Part shown: piece after piece, positions 34,529-44,082 of the stretch
Numbering within the stretch: position 1 is the first letter of the stretch
Layout of the letters: every line of letters starts with the position of its first letter
Translations under genes and position numbers: made by a program
Notes under the pieces: model-generated
Database searches by the model: none
Told to the model about the DNA's origin: nothing
Seen by the model: only the letters and a program-made list of their open reading frames with translations
NCBI RefSeq assembly: GCF_003634755.1
Contig: NZ_RBXA01000001.1
Location: forward strand, 1 to 64,000
Direction: 5' to 3'
DNA from: Flavobacterium limicola
GTDB lineage: Bacteria; Bacteroidota; Bacteroidia; Flavobacteriales; Flavobacteriaceae
DNA length: 64,000 nt

Positions 34529-35782
34529 TTACGCCACTAATTTTTCAGTAAGCCATTTTTTTCCTTCCGAAATTCGAGTTACCATCATTGCCGATACTAA
34601 ATCTCCATTCGCATTCAGCAATGTCGCCATCGGATCTACTAAAGTTCCCACAATCATTGCTGCCGGAAGCGCTTGTTCCATTGGAAATCCATAAATTGTA
34701 ATCGCTAATATTTCTCCTATATAACCTCCGTTTGGAATTCCGCCTTCGACTACCGAAACAATTACTGTAATTCCCAAAGCCATTAGTATAGTATTAGGAT
34801 CAGTTAAATCTTTTCCAAACATGGCAAAAATTACTGCAATTTTTATAATTGACGACATACTAGAACCGTCTTTATGCAAAGGTGCTCCTAGCGGAATGAC
34901 AACATTTCTGATGTGAGCCGGGATATTCATTTTTTCGGCACCTTCCAGATTGGCAGGAATTGTAGCAATGCTGCTGCAAGTTCCCAATGCTGTTAAGGAA
35001 GGTGTAATGTTATTTTTCCAAAACACTTTAAATCCTAATTTCCCTCCAGCAATAAAAGCGTACATACTAAAGAATACGACAAAATAAAAAGCACAAACCG
35101 CATAATAAAGTCCTAATGGCTTTGCATAAGCACCAAATAATTGCGGCCCAAATATTCCCACCTGATACGCAAAATAAGTACCTAATCCTATTGGAGCCGT
35201 TTTCATAATGATGTGTAATAATTGTTTCATCACTTCATTGCCTGAATTCAAGAATCTACTAAAATCTTTCCCTTTTTCGCCCGATTGCAAACTGGCAAAT
35301 CCTATCAAAAACGAAAATATAATTAGCGCCAACATGCTTTTTCGAGAAAGTAGCTCATAAAAATCCCCCGCTGTGAGCAATTGAGTAATTTGTGAACCTG
35401 TATTTGCACTTTGTACACTTTCCAAAGGTATTTTTGAAAGAATAATATCTTGATGAATGGGAAATAACAAAACAGCAACGAGCATCAAAATAGCCGAAAT
35501 CAACACGGTGCTTAAAAACACAACAATGACAATTACAAACAATTTTCCAAGTTTCTCCGTTTTTTCTAAATTGGCAATCGAAGACGCAATCGTAAAAAAC
35601 ACCAATGGAATAATTGCTGTAAACAATAAATTCAGGAATATATCACCCAAAGGCTTAATCACTTCTACACCCTTTCCAAAAACTAAACCCAATATACTTC
35701 CTGCCAGAATTCCGCCAAGTAGTAATAAAATACTTTTGTAGTTTTTTAAGAAACTGCCAGATTGTGTAGTTTTCAAATTCAT
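34529..35782 (-). CDS. Dicarboxylate/amino acid:cation symporter (DAACS family)
   Basis: This 417-residue membrane protein of the GltP/DctA/EAAT fold has about eight hydrophobic helices. It has the first re-entrant-loop serine-rich region LGTCSSIATIPANLEGAEK and the transport-domain stretches IPLGAPLHKDGSSMSSIIKI and GGIPNGGYIGE. It takes up glutamate, aspartate or C4-dicarboxylates with sodium or protons; the substrate is not decidable here. It is divergent from gldA and outside the pheA operon. Confidence 0.88.
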   Translation of the reverse strand: MNLKTTQSGSFLKNYKSILLLLGGILAGSILGLVFGKGVEVIKPLGDIFLNLLFTAIIPLVFFTIASSIANLEKTEKLGKLFVIVIVVFLSTVLISAILMLVAVLLFPIHQDIILSKIPLESVQSANTGSQITQLLTAGDFYELLSRKSMLALIIFSFLIGFASLQSGEKGKDFSRFLNSGNEVMKQLLHIIMKTAPIGLGTYFAYQVGIFGPQLFGAYAKPLGLYYAVCAFYFVVFFSMYAFIAGGKLGFKVFWKNNITPSLTALGTCSSIATIPANLEGAEKMNIPAHIRNVVIPLGAPLHKDGSSMSSIIKIAVIFAMFGKDLTDPNTILMALGITVIVSVVEGGIPNGGYIGEILAITIYGFPMEQALPAAMIVGTLVDPMATLLNANGDLVSAMMVTRISEGKKWLTEKLVA

Positions 35783-35927
35783 ATCTTTATTGTTTACAGT
35801 AAATATATAAATCTAAAACAGAATCTACTCCTGCTTAGTAAATTTTCACAATGACTTTTCATGTATTGCACTAAAAAAACAATAAATCAATCCTTTTTCT
35901 GTTTACTTTTGCAACAAATAAAATTCC

Positions 35928-36824
35928 ATGTCAATAGAAGTAAATAACATATCAAAAAGTTACGGTGCCCAAAAAGCACTGGATAACATTTCATTCTCTA
36001 TTAAAAAAGGAGAAATCGTTGGTTTCTTGGGTCCAAATGGAGCCGGAAAATCGACTTTAATGAAAATATTGACAACCTACATCAATGCCGATAAAGGCAC
36101 TGCAATCGTAAATGGAAATGATGTAAATACACAACAAAAAGCTGTGCAACTTTCTATTGGTTATCTTCCGGAACACAATCCGTTGTATTTAGATTTGTAT
36201 GTGAGAGAATATTTAGCTTTCAATGCTGATGTCTATAAAGTAGCCAAATCCCGCATTGAAGAAGTAATTCAACTGACCGGTTTAAGCACCGAAAGCCATA
36301 AAAAAATAGGGCAATTATCCAAAGGATATCGTCAACGCGTAGGTCTTGCCAACGCTTTACTGCACAATCCAGATGTTTTGATTTTGGATGAACCAACAAC
36401 CGGTTTAGACCCAAACCAATTAATGGAAATTCGTAATGTGATTAAAAACGTGGGGAAAGACAAAACGGTTTTCCTTTCTACGCACATTATGCAAGAAGTT
36501 GAAGCGATTTGTGACCGTGTTATTATCATCAATAACGGTAAAATTGTTACCGATAAAAAATTGGACAACTTAATTTCCGAAGACAAGGAGCAAGTTATCG
36601 AAGTAGAATTTGATTATAAAATAGAAGAACAAGCTATTTCCAAAATCGAAAATCTCGTTTCTTATAAAAATACACACGATATGATTTGGGAATTGACTTT
36701 CAAAGCGGATAAGGACATGCGCCCTGCTGTTTTTGATTTTGCGAATGCCAATGGTTTGAAAACCTTGCAGCTGAATCAGAAAAATAAAAATCTAGAAGCT
36801 GTATTTAGAGAGATTACGAAATAA
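35928..36824 (+). CDS. gldA: Gliding-motility ABC transporter ATPase GldA
   Basis: This 298-residue ABC ATPase has Walker A LGPNGAGKSTLMKIL (about 34-48), signature LSKGYRQRVGLANAL (about 131-145), Walker B VLILDEPTTGLDPNQ and the H-loop FLSTHIMQEVEAICD. The full length and the C-terminal region match GldA of Flavobacterium johnsoniae, which works with GldF and GldG in gliding or type IX-related functions. Those partners are not in this window. It ends at a terminator shared with metF. Confidence 0.85.
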   Translation: MSIEVNNISKSYGAQKALDNISFSIKKGEIVGFLGPNGAGKSTLMKILTTYINADKGTAIVNGNDVNTQQKAVQLSIGYLPEHNPLYLDLYVREYLAFNADVYKVAKSRIEEVIQLTGLSTESHKKIGQLSKGYRQRVGLANALLHNPDVLILDEPTTGLDPNQLMEIRNVIKNVGKDKTVFLSTHIMQEVEAICDRVIIINNGKIVTDKKLDNLISEDKEQVIEVEFDYKIEEQAISKIENLVSYKNTHDMIWELTFKADKDMRPAVFDFANANGLKTLQLNQKNKNLEAVFREITK

Positions 36825-36833
36825 TTACAACAA

Positions 36834-36871
36834 AAAAGCTCGTTTAAATCCAATTTTAAACGAGCTTTTTT
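36834..36871. terminator. Bidirectional terminator between gldA and metF
   Basis: The 13-bp stem AAGCTCGTTTAAA (36836-36848) pairs with TTTAAACGAGCTT (36855-36867), with T-runs on both ends. Confidence 0.85.
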
Positions 36872-36890
36872 TATGAAATGCGATTCAACA

Positions 36891-37847
36891 TTAAAAAACC
36901 TTACTCGCTATTTGTCTAATATTTTCTGATTTTCCCATAGAATAATAATGCAAAACGGGAACGCCGGCTGCTTTCAATTCTAAAGATTGTTGAATCGCCC
37001 ATTCTATCCCTACTTGTCTGATTTCCGCATTGTTTTTACATTGATCAACTGCATGAATTAAATCTTCAGGCAAATCAATTCTGAAAATTTGAGGTAATAC
37101 CTGTAAGTGTCTTTGCACTGCGATTGGTTTGATACCCGGAATAATAGGAACGGTAATCCCCATTTCTCTGGCTTTGGCAACAAACTCAAAGTATTTTGCA
37201 TTGTCAAAAAACATTTGTGTCACCACATAATCAGCACCGGCATCAACCTTTTCTTTCAGTCTTTTTAAATCTGAAATTAAAGACGGAGATTCTAAATGCT
37301 TCTCTGGATATCCTGCAACTCCAATACAAAAATTAGCTTTGTTATCAACATCCATAACGTCATGCAAGTACTTTCCGCAATTCAATTGATTGATTTGTTT
37401 GACTAAATCTACTGCAAATTGATTACCGCCTTGTTTGGGAACAAATGACTGCTCGTCTTTCATCGCATCACCACGAAGCGCCATCACATTATCAATTCCC
37501 AGATAATGACAATCGACCAATAAATACTCGGTTTCTTCTTTCGTAAAACCACCGCAAAGCACATGAGGAACTGTATCTACGTTGTACTTATGCTTGATTG
37601 AAGCACAAATTCCAAGAGTTCCCGGACGCATTCTGGTTAGTTTTTTTTCCAGTAAATTATTTCCTTTATCTACGTAAATAAATTCTTCGCGAGAAGTAGT
37701 TACGTCTATAAATGGCGGTTTGAACTCCATCAACGGATCAATATTATCGTATAATTCCTGAATGCTTTTCCCTTTTTGAGGCGGAATAATTTCAAAAGAG
37801 AACAATGTTTCTCCTTTAGCTGCTTCTATATGTTGTGTTACTTTCAT
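36891..37847 (-). CDS. metF: Methylenetetrahydrofolate reductase
   Basis: This 318-residue FAD-dependent TIM-barrel enzyme reduces 5,10-methylene-THF to 5-methyl-THF, the methyl donor for MetH. Family stretches are SFEIIPPQKGKSIQELYDNI, IDVTTSREEF, NVMALRGDAMKDE, GAGADYVVTQMFFDN-type (here VDAGADYVVTQMFFDNAKYF) and PIIPGIKPI. It is the last gene of the SAM-I-controlled unit metH(N)-metH(C)-metF. A heptamer-repeat spacer separates it from metH(C). Confidence 0.93.
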   Translation of the reverse strand: MKVTQHIEAAKGETLFSFEIIPPQKGKSIQELYDNIDPLMEFKPPFIDVTTSREEFIYVDKGNNLLEKKLTRMRPGTLGICASIKHKYNVDTVPHVLCGGFTKEETEYLLVDCHYLGIDNVMALRGDAMKDEQSFVPKQGGNQFAVDLVKQINQLNCGKYLHDVMDVDNKANFCIGVAGYPEKHLESPSLISDLKRLKEKVDAGADYVVTQMFFDNAKYFEFVAKAREMGITVPIIPGIKPIAVQRHLQVLPQIFRIDLPEDLIHAVDQCKNNAEIRQVGIEWAIQQSLELKAAGVPVLHYYSMGKSENIRQIASKVF

Positions 37848-37857
37848 TTTCCTTAGT

Positions 37858-37935
37858 TTGAAGTTTAAGGTTTAAGGTTTAAGGTTCTCTCGAACGACTT
37901 TAAACTTTAAACTTTAAACAAAATTTCAACTTTAA
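37858..37935. repeat. TTTAAGG/TTTAAAC heptamer repeats
   Basis: Between metF and metH(C) there are three TTTAAGG units followed by three inverted ACTTTAA units, able to form a long AT hairpin. Related runs occur at 4085-4155, 48219-48250 and 52815-52840. Confidence 0.6.
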
Positions 37936-37942
37936 ACTATTT

Positions 37943-40618
37943 CTAATCCGCAATATTCGGGTTCAACCATTTCGCAGCCACTTCTGTCGAAACACTTCTT
38001 CGTTTGGCGTAATCAATAACTTGGTCTTCTTTTATTTTTCCAAGTCCAAAATACTTACTTTCCGGGTTTCCAAAATAATATCCCGAAACCGATGAAGCTG
38101 GCCACATTGCCATACTTTCCGTTAAAGTCACTCCTATTTCTTTTTCCACATTTAGTAATTTCCAAATCGTAGGTTTTTCTAAATGGTCAGGACAAGCCGG
38201 ATAACCCGGTGCAGGACGAATACCTTTATAGACCTCATCAATCATTGCTTCGGTAGTTAAATTTTCATCCGAAGCGTAACCCCAAATTTCTTTACGGATT
38301 TTTTCGTGCAAATATTCTGCAAAAGCTTCTGCAAAACGATCTGCCAATGCTTTGACCATAATCGAATTGTAATCGTCTAAATCTCTTTCGAATTCAGCCG
38401 CCCATTCATCCACACCAAAACCGGTAGTTACACAAAATGCACCCATATAATCGACTTTTCCACTGTCTTTTGGAACAATAAAATCCGACAATGCAATATT
38501 TGGAGCGCCTTTGGTTTTTTGTGATTGCTGACGCAAAGTCAAGAATTTCTCTAATACTTTTCCACTTTCATCACTCAATTCAATATCATCATCATTCACT
38601 TGATTCGCAGGAAAGATTCCGTAAATTCCTTTGGCGGTTAGTTTCTTTTCTTTCAAAATAACCTCTAACATTTCTTGTGCATCCGCAAAAACAGAAGTAG
38701 CTTGTTCGCCAACAACATTATCCGTTAAAATAGCCGGATATTTTCCAAACAATTCCCAAGTTCTAAAAAATGGAGTCCAATCAATGTACGGAACCAAAAC
38801 ATCCAAATCGACTTCGATTGTTTTTGTTCCAATAAAATTAGGTTTCATTGGGTTGTAATTTTCCCAATCTAATTTCAGTTTATTGACACGAGCTTGCTCT
38901 ATTGTCAAGAAATTTTTGTCGCGTGAACGATTCAAAAATGTTTCTCTAAAAGCATCATATTCTGCTCTGATGTCACTTGCATATATTTTTTTCTCACTAT
39001 TCAACAAATTTCCAGCAACCGTTACGGCTCTCGAAGCATCATTTACATGAATCACAGTTGATTTATATTGTGGTGCAATTTTCACGGCAGTGTGCGCTCG
39101 GGAAGTCGTTGCTCCACCAATCATCACAGGGATCTTTATGTTTCTTTTGTCTAATTCCTTAGCCAAATACACCATTTCATCAAGCGAAGGTGTTATCAAT
39201 CCGCTTAATCCAATAATATCAACATTGTGTTCTATTGCTGCCGCGATAATTTTCTCTGGAGCCACCATGACACCTAAATCAATAATTTCGTAATTGTTAC
39301 AAGCCAAAACAACCGAAACAATATTTTTTCCAATATCGTGTACATCTCCTTTTACAGTAGCCATTAATATACGACCCGCAAAACTAGAGACACCATCTTT
39401 TTCGGCTTCAATAAATGGCAATAAATAAGCAACCGCTTTCTTCATTACACGAGCCGATTTTACTACTTGCGGCAAAAACATTTTACCCGAACCAAATAAA
39501 TCTCCAACGACATTCATTCCTGCCATTAAGTTGATTTCGATTACTTCGATAGGTTTTGTTGCCGCCTGTCTGGCTTCTTCAACATCAATTTCTATAAATT
39601 CATCGACTCCTTTTACTAACGAGTGCGTCAATCGTTCCTGAACAGTTCCCGAACGCCATTCCTGAACTGCTTTTTCATTACTCTTTACGTCTCCCTTTAC
39701 ATTTTCTGCAAAGTCCAACAAACGTTCCGTTGCATCATCGCGTCTGTTTAGAATTACATCCTCAACACGTTCTAATAAATCTTTTGGAATTTCATCGTAG
39801 ATAGAAAGCATTTCTGGATTCACAATTCCCATTGTCATACCATGCTGGATTGCATGATATAAAAACACCGAATGCATTGCTTCCCGCACCGTATCATTTC
39901 CTCTAAATGAAAACGAAACATTACTTACACCACCACTGATATGTGCGTGAGGAAGATTTTCGCGAACCCATTTGGTCCCTCTAAAGAAATCCAAAGCGTT
40001 CAATTTATGTTCTTCCATACCTGTTGCAACAGGAAATATATTTAAATCGAAAATAATATCTTGCGGAGGAAAGCCAACTTTATTTACCAAAATATCGTAC
40101 GAACGCTGGCAAATTTCTATTCTACGTTCGTAATTGTCAGCTTGACCTACCTCATCAAAAGCCATAATAATTGCTGCAGCACCGTAGCGCTTAATCAATT
40201 TAGCATGATGAATAAATTGTTCTTCCCCTTCTTTCAAAGAAATCGAATTTACTACACTCTTTCCTTGCACTACTTTTAATCCCGCCTCAATAATATCCCA
40301 TTTTGAGCTGTCAATCATGATTGGAACTCTAGAAATATCCGGTTCAGCAGCAATTAAATTCAGGAATTTTGTCATAGCATATTCGCCATCCAGCATTCCT
40401 TCATCCATATTAATATCGATGATTTGTGCACCACCTTCTACTTGCTCTTTAGCAATGCTGAGTGCTTCTTCGTATTTTTCTTCCTTAATTAATCTTAGGA
40501 ATTTTCTAGAACCTGTTACATTCGTTCGTTCACCAATATTCACAAAAACGCTGTCCGGCGTAATGATCAAAGGCTCTAATCCCGATAATACAAGGTTTTT
40601 TCTAGTTTCTTGTGCCAT
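37943..40618 (-). CDS. metH: Cobalamin-dependent methionine synthase, C-terminal three modules
   Basis: This 891-residue protein holds the methyl-THF-binding barrel (about 10-290; [27 protein letters not shown]). It also holds the cap and B12 domain with the cobalamin-ligand motif [10 protein letters not shown] (about 425-434), and the SAM-binding reactivation domain (about 590-890; [12 protein letters not shown]). The homocysteine-binding module is a separate gene (40789-41790), so MetH acts as a two-subunit enzyme here. The gene follows that partner on the same strand after a 170-base gap containing a dispersed repeat. Confidence 0.94.
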   Translation of the reverse strand: MAQETRKNLVLSGLEPLIITPDSVFVNIGERTNVTGSRKFLRLIKEEKYEEALSIAKEQVEGGAQIIDINMDEGMLDGEYAMTKFLNLIAAEPDISRVPIMIDSSKWDIIEAGLKVVQGKSVVNSISLKEGEEQFIHHAKLIKRYGAAAIIMAFDEVGQADNYERRIEICQRSYDILVNKVGFPPQDIIFDLNIFPVATGMEEHKLNALDFFRGTKWVRENLPHAHISGGVSNVSFSFRGNDTVREAMHSVFLYHAIQHGMTMGIVNPEMLSIYDEIPKDLLERVEDVILNRRDDATERLLDFAENVKGDVKSNEKAVQEWRSGTVQERLTHSLVKGVDEFIEIDVEEARQAATKPIEVIEINLMAGMNVVGDLFGSGKMFLPQVVKSARVMKKAVAYLLPFIEAEKDGVSSFAGRILMATVKGDVHDIGKNIVSVVLACNNYEIIDLGVMVAPEKIIAAAIEHNVDIIGLSGLITPSLDEMVYLAKELDKRNIKIPVMIGGATTSRAHTAVKIAPQYKSTVIHVNDASRAVTVAGNLLNSEKKIYASDIRAEYDAFRETFLNRSRDKNFLTIEQARVNKLKLDWENYNPMKPNFIGTKTIEVDLDVLVPYIDWTPFFRTWELFGKYPAILTDNVVGEQATSVFADAQEMLEVILKEKKLTAKGIYGIFPANQVNDDDIELSDESGKVLEKFLTLRQQSQKTKGAPNIALSDFIVPKDSGKVDYMGAFCVTTGFGVDEWAAEFERDLDDYNSIMVKALADRFAEAFAEYLHEKIRKEIWGYASDENLTTEAMIDEVYKGIRPAPGYPACPDHLEKPTIWKLLNVEKEIGVTLTESMAMWPASSVSGYYFGNPESKYFGLGKIKEDQVIDYAKRRSVSTEVAAKWLNPNIAD

Positions 40619-40685
40619 TTTTTATTTTATTTAATCCTGCACGATTTCAGCAAACGTGTAGGTTTCGTATATCTTATTAATATTT

Positions 40686-40780
40686 TGGGCGTGACCCAAA
40701 AAGGGTCGGGCTATTCGTTGCAAGTCCTCGCTCTTCCTTCGTCAGGCTGTGGGTTTTTCACTGCTATCCCTCACGCGGGC
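40686..40780 (-). repeat. Dispersed intergenic repeat, copy C (inverted)
   Basis: On the minus strand this reads GAGGGATAGCAGTGAAAAACC, then a variable centre, then CTTGCAACGAATAGCCCGACCC, matching copy A closely but in the opposite orientation. (Boundary pieces are quoted in part: GGGATAGCAGTGAAAAACC.) It lies between the two halves of metH and reaches to within 10 bases of the first half's stop. Confidence 0.68.
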
Positions 40781-40788
40781 ATTCTTGG

Positions 40789-41790
40789 TTACATCGTTGC
40801 TGTCGAAACTCTCGGCTTGTAATCTTTTGCGATATCAGCAATAAACTTAATATGTTCTGGCGTTGTTCCGCAACAACCGCCTATGATATTGACTAAATTA
40901 TCGTCTAAATATTCTTTGATGAAAGCTTGCATTTGCTCTGGTGTTTCATCATACTCTCCAAAAGCGTTTGGTAATCCTGCATTAGGATGTGCCGAGACAT
41001 TGAATGACGTATTTTGAGACAAAGTTTGCAAATAGGGCTTTAACAAATCAGCTCCCAAAGCACAATTGAAACCTACGCTCAACAATGGAATGTGCGAAAC
41101 CGAAACCAAAAAAGCCTCTACCGTTTGACCTGAAAGTGTTCTTCCTGATGCATCCGTAATCGTTCCGGAAACCATTATTGGAATATCGATATTACGTTCG
41201 TCCTTGACTTCTTCGATAGCGAAAAGTGCTGCTTTGGCATTTAAAGTGTCAAAAATAGTTTCTACTAAAAGTAAATCACTTCCTCCGTCAATCAAGGCTT
41301 CTACTTGTTGCTTGTAAGCAATACGCAAATCATCAAACGTTACGGCTCTGTAACCCGGATCGTTTACATCCGGTGACATACTCGCCGTTCTGTTTGTTGG
41401 TCCTATTGAACCCGCAACAAAACGAGGTTTGTCCGGATTTTTTGCTGTAAATTCATCAGCTACTTCACGGGCAATTCGTGCTGATTCATAGTTGAGTTCA
41501 AATACCAAATCTTCGAGATGGTAATCGGCCATTCCGATGGTAGTTCCAGAGAAAGTATTGGTTTCAACGATATCCGCTCCAGCTTCAAAATAAGCTGCGT
41601 GAACTGCTCGTATTGCTTGTGGTTGCGTGATTGATAATAAATCGTTATTCCCTTTTAAGGAATGTGGAAAATCTTTGAAACGTTCGCCTCGAAAATCTTC
41701 TTCGGAAAAATTGTAGCGTTGCAACATGGTTCCCATAGCTCCATCGAGTACGAGTATGTTTTTTTTAATGGCTTCTTGAATTGTTGACAT
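40789..41790 (-). CDS. metH: Homocysteine S-methyltransferase module of split methionine synthase
   Basis: This 333-residue TIM-barrel module binds and activates homocysteine through zinc. Zinc cysteines are seen in [12 protein letters not shown] and [13 protein letters not shown], with [14 protein letters not shown] at the N-terminus. In most bacteria this is the first domain of one long MetH; here it is a free protein. It is the first gene after the SAM-I riboswitch at 42055-42169. The leader of about 265 bases between riboswitch and ATG contains repeat copy D. Confidence 0.93.
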   Translation of the reverse strand: MSTIQEAIKKNILVLDGAMGTMLQRYNFSEEDFRGERFKDFPHSLKGNNDLLSITQPQAIRAVHAAYFEAGADIVETNTFSGTTIGMADYHLEDLVFELNYESARIAREVADEFTAKNPDKPRFVAGSIGPTNRTASMSPDVNDPGYRAVTFDDLRIAYKQQVEALIDGGSDLLLVETIFDTLNAKAALFAIEEVKDERNIDIPIMVSGTITDASGRTLSGQTVEAFLVSVSHIPLLSVGFNCALGADLLKPYLQTLSQNTSFNVSAHPNAGLPNAFGEYDETPEQMQAFIKEYLDDNLVNIIGGCCGTTPEHIKFIADIAKDYKPRVSTATM

Positions 41791-41865
41791 CTTTTGTTTT
41801 ATTCTCGCAAAACACTAAGTATTAAGCGCTTATTATTAATTACAAAAGTTCACTATTTAAGCTCT

Positions 41866-41941
41866 TTAGCCCCGATTGCAGTGAAAATCCTTTTACTTTT
41901 TTTGTTTAAAAAAGTAAAAGATTGCAACGGAAAGCGGGAAC
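41866..41941 (+). repeat. Dispersed intergenic repeat, copy D
   Basis: TAGCCCCGATTGCAGTGAAA begins the element, a stem follows (CTTTTACTTTTTT...AAAAAAGTAAAAG), and it closes with ATTGCAACGGAAAGCGGGAA. A further hairpin (TTGGCA/TGCCAA, about 41945-41964) and CTCCTGATACTGAAATT follow to 42000 and may belong to it. It sits inside the 5' leader of metH, between riboswitch and start codon. Confidence 0.62.
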
Positions 41942-42054
41942 GGTATTGGCAAAAAAATGCCAATTGTTCGCTCCTGATACTGAAATTAATTCAGCAGGCT
42001 AAAAATATATGTTGTCAAGAAAAGGTTTGAGAAATACTAAGTGAGTATTCGTGT

Positions 42055-42169
42055 GTTATCTATCTTAGATACTGAAACTGTTCAGTACAAAGTAGAATGT
42101 AGCACCTTCTTTAAAGATAAAGGGTTGCTAAGGTTTCATTGGGTCTTTCCCTCCGCCTTTCGTGATAAC
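42055..42169 (-). ncRNA. SAM-I (S-box) riboswitch upstream of metH
   Basis: On the minus strand GTTATC opens the basal P1 stem and GATAAC closes it (42164-42169 with 42055-42060). Between them lie the S-box landmarks GGCGGAGGGAAAGACCCAAT, then GAAACCTTAGCAACC, a small P3 hairpin (CCTTT/AAAGG), and GGTGCTACATTCTAC leading into a long P4 hairpin. A second copy with the same landmarks lies at 57264-57369 before metX. It would sense SAM and repress metH/metF. No intrinsic terminator follows directly, so the control step may be at translation or further downstream. Confidence 0.9.
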
Positions 42170-42192
42170 GATCAATAAATATATGAACAATG

Positions 42193-42235
42193 CAAAGTAA
42201 AGACAAAGCGCTAATACTTGCAAGTATTAGCGCTT
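42193..42235 (-). promoter_or_regulatory. Promoter of the metH riboswitch unit, overlapping a 30-base palindrome
   Basis: Minus-strand TTG (42221-42223), 20 bases, then TTACTTTG (42193-42200), a one-base variant of TAnnTTTG. The same variant is used at the metX riboswitch. The -33 lies in the centre of a perfect 30-base palindrome, 42206-42235 (arms AAGCGCTAATACTTG). That palindrome also sits 28 bases after the stop of the reductase gene and may end the sulfate operon. Confidence 0.65.
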
Positions 42236-42263
42236 AATTTTTTAACTAGTTTGGGCTAAGTTG

Positions 42264-43316
42264 TTAAACTATTGCTTTCACCACGGCTTTTGGAGCTTCT
42301 TTACGAGTTCCGTCAAATCCATCAACACCGGAAACTGTAGTGTATTTCAATACATATCTCTTACCCGGATTGATGATTTGGTAAGCTGCCTGACACATTA
42401 ATGTTGCTTCGTGAAATCCACAAAGAATCAACTTTAATTTTCCCGGATAGGTATTTACATCACCAATGGCAAAAATTCCCGGAATATTGGTTTGATAATC
42501 CAAAGCGTTATTTACTTTGATAGCATTTTTTTCAATGTCTAATCCCCAGTCTCCGATAGGACCTAATTTTGGCGTTAATCCAAAAAGTGGAATAAAATAA
42601 TCCGTTTCAATAGTTCGGTGTGCGCCATTTTCCTCGACTACAACTCCTTCTAAATGTTCAGCACCTTTCAAGCCAACAACTTCTCCAGGCGTAATCATTT
42701 TTATTTTACCGGAATTTTTCAATTCCTGTACTTTTTCTACAGAATCTAAAGCACCTCTGAATTCGTTTCTACGGTGAATCAAAGTCACTTCAGAAGCTAC
42801 ATTCGACAAGAAAATACTCCAGTCTAAAGCTGAATCTCCTCCTCCAGCAATTACTACTTTTTTGTCTCTGAACTTCTCTGGATTTTTGATAAAGTATTTG
42901 ATTCCTTTATCTTCGTAAAATTCGATGTCTTCAATCAATGGTTTTCTTGGCTCAAAACTTCCTAATCCACCTGCGATTGCTACTACAGGAGCATGAAATT
43001 TTTTTCCTTTATTTGAAGTTACAATAAAAGTTCCGTCTTCTTGTTTTTCAATTGTTTCAGCACGTTCACCCAGCGTGAATCCCGGTTCGAATTGCTTGAT
43101 TTGTTCCATTAGATTATCTACTAAATCTCCCGCTAATACTTCAGGAAATCCTGGAATATCATAAATAGGTTTTTTAGGATATAATTCAGATAATTGTCCG
43201 CCCGCTTGTGGCAAAGCATCCAGAATATGACATTTTAATTTTAACAATCCTGCTTCAAAAACTGCAAATAAACCCGTAGGTCCGGCTCCTATTATAAGTA
43301 TGTCTGTTTTAATCAT
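42264..43316 (-). CDS. Ferredoxin--NADP reductase (TrxR-like)
   Basis: This 350-residue flavoprotein belongs to the thioredoxin-reductase-like FNR type. The start is placed at the ATG at 43316 (MIKTDILIIGAGPTGLFAVF). It has the NADP motif IAGGGDSALDWS (about 155-166) and the FAD motif IFAIGDVNTYPG near 290, but no CxxC redox pair, which separates it from true thioredoxin reductase. As the last gene of the sulfate operon it most likely reduces the ferredoxin that feeds sulfite reductase. Confidence 0.88.
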   Translation of the reverse strand: MIKTDILIIGAGPTGLFAVFEAGLLKLKCHILDALPQAGGQLSELYPKKPIYDIPGFPEVLAGDLVDNLMEQIKQFEPGFTLGERAETIEKQEDGTFIVTSNKGKKFHAPVVAIAGGLGSFEPRKPLIEDIEFYEDKGIKYFIKNPEKFRDKKVVIAGGGDSALDWSIFLSNVASEVTLIHRRNEFRGALDSVEKVQELKNSGKIKMITPGEVVGLKGAEHLEGVVVEENGAHRTIETDYFIPLFGLTPKLGPIGDWGLDIEKNAIKVNNALDYQTNIPGIFAIGDVNTYPGKLKLILCGFHEATLMCQAAYQIINPGKRYVLKYTTVSGVDGFDGTRKEAPKAVVKAIV

Positions 43317-43426
43317 TTTTTTATTCTTTATGTAATGTAATTGTGCTAAACTATTTAATTGCAAATGAACGATTGATTTTTATTACTTTAAATGATAAAT
43401 ATCAGTCGGATTCTTTGTTCTTAATG

Positions 43427-44080
43427 CTATTCTCTTGGTTCTTTATTCTTCAACGACTCGGTGATTTCATTCATCTTCTGCACTTTTTCTTCAAAATTCC
43501 CTTTTAGAGTTTTGCGATATTCATTTAGATTTTCAACCATTTTATTAATATCGTCCGGAATGATTTCTTCAAAAAACTCCCGTAATCTTTTGGCAGTTGT
43601 TGGTGATTTTCCATTGGTTGAAATTGCGATTTTTACATTTCCTTTGGTCACAATTCCGCCCAAATAATAATCACATAATGGCGGTGTATCAGCAATATTG
43701 CAAATCAAATATCTTTTTCTGGATAAATCATAAATCCTTTTATTCACTTTCAAATCATCCGTACAAGCAATAACCATGTGGCGTTTACGAAGCATCCATC
43801 GATTGAATTTTCTATACGTTAATTGTACCGAAGGATGTTTTGCAGCTAAGCTTTCCAGTTCTGGTAAAAACCTCGGCGCCACCACCTCAACATTTGCGTT
43901 TGGACTCGATTTCAACATAAAAGATAACTTTTCTAAACCCACATTTCCTCCGCCAACAATAAGTACGTTGAGGTTGTGTAATTTTAAAAATATTGGATAT
44001 AATTCGTTCCTCTCCCCAGCCCTCTCCAAAGGAAAGGGAGTTGAGTCTTGATTATTGGAATATGCTTTATTTTGTTCCAC
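43427..44080 (-). CDS. Siroheme synthase (precorrin-2 dehydrogenase/ferrochelatase, Met8/CysG-N type)
   Basis: This 217-residue protein has the NAD-binding motif LIVGGGNVGLEKLSFML and the dimerisation and active-site region CNIADTPPLCDYYLGGIV, ending with a helical tail. It converts precorrin-2 to sirohydrochlorin and inserts iron, giving the siroheme of sulfite reductase. The only usable start is GTG at 44080, which adds about 24 residues (QNKAYSNNQDSTPFPLERAG) before the conserved RNELYPIFLKLHNLNVL. These extra residues come from a GC-rich repeat at 44011-44048. Confidence 0.85.
   Translation of the reverse strand: MEQNKAYSNNQDSTPFPLERAGERNELYPIFLKLHNLNVLIVGGGNVGLEKLSFMLKSSPNANVEVVAPRFLPELESLAAKHPSVQLTYRKFNRWMLRKRHMVIACTDDLKVNKRIYDLSRKRYLICNIADTPPLCDYYLGGIVTKGNVKIAISTNGKSPTTAKRLREFFEEIIPDDINKMVENLNEYRKTLKGNFEEKVQKMNEITESLKNKEPRE
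44011..44048 (-). repeat. GC-rich CCCTTCC/GGGGAGAGG repeat inside the siroheme gene start
   Basis: The minus-strand sequence CTCCCTTTCCTTTGGAGAGG followed by GCTGGGGAGAGG resembles the element at 53304-53357 upstream of osmC. It is in frame with the siroheme synthase gene and codes PFPLERAGE. Confidence 0.65.
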
Positions 44081-44082
44081 AA

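Noticed and set aside
41794..42030. 78-codon frame on the plus strand before metH
   Set aside because: It lies across dispersed repeat D and ends next to the riboswitch. The product has no family, and the region is the metH leader on the other strand.
42264..43316. Thioredoxin reductase as an alternative call for the flavoprotein
   Set aside because: The CxxC redox motif of thioredoxin reductases is absent. The neighbours (ferredoxin-type sulfite reductase and siroheme genes) favour ferredoxin-NADP reductase.
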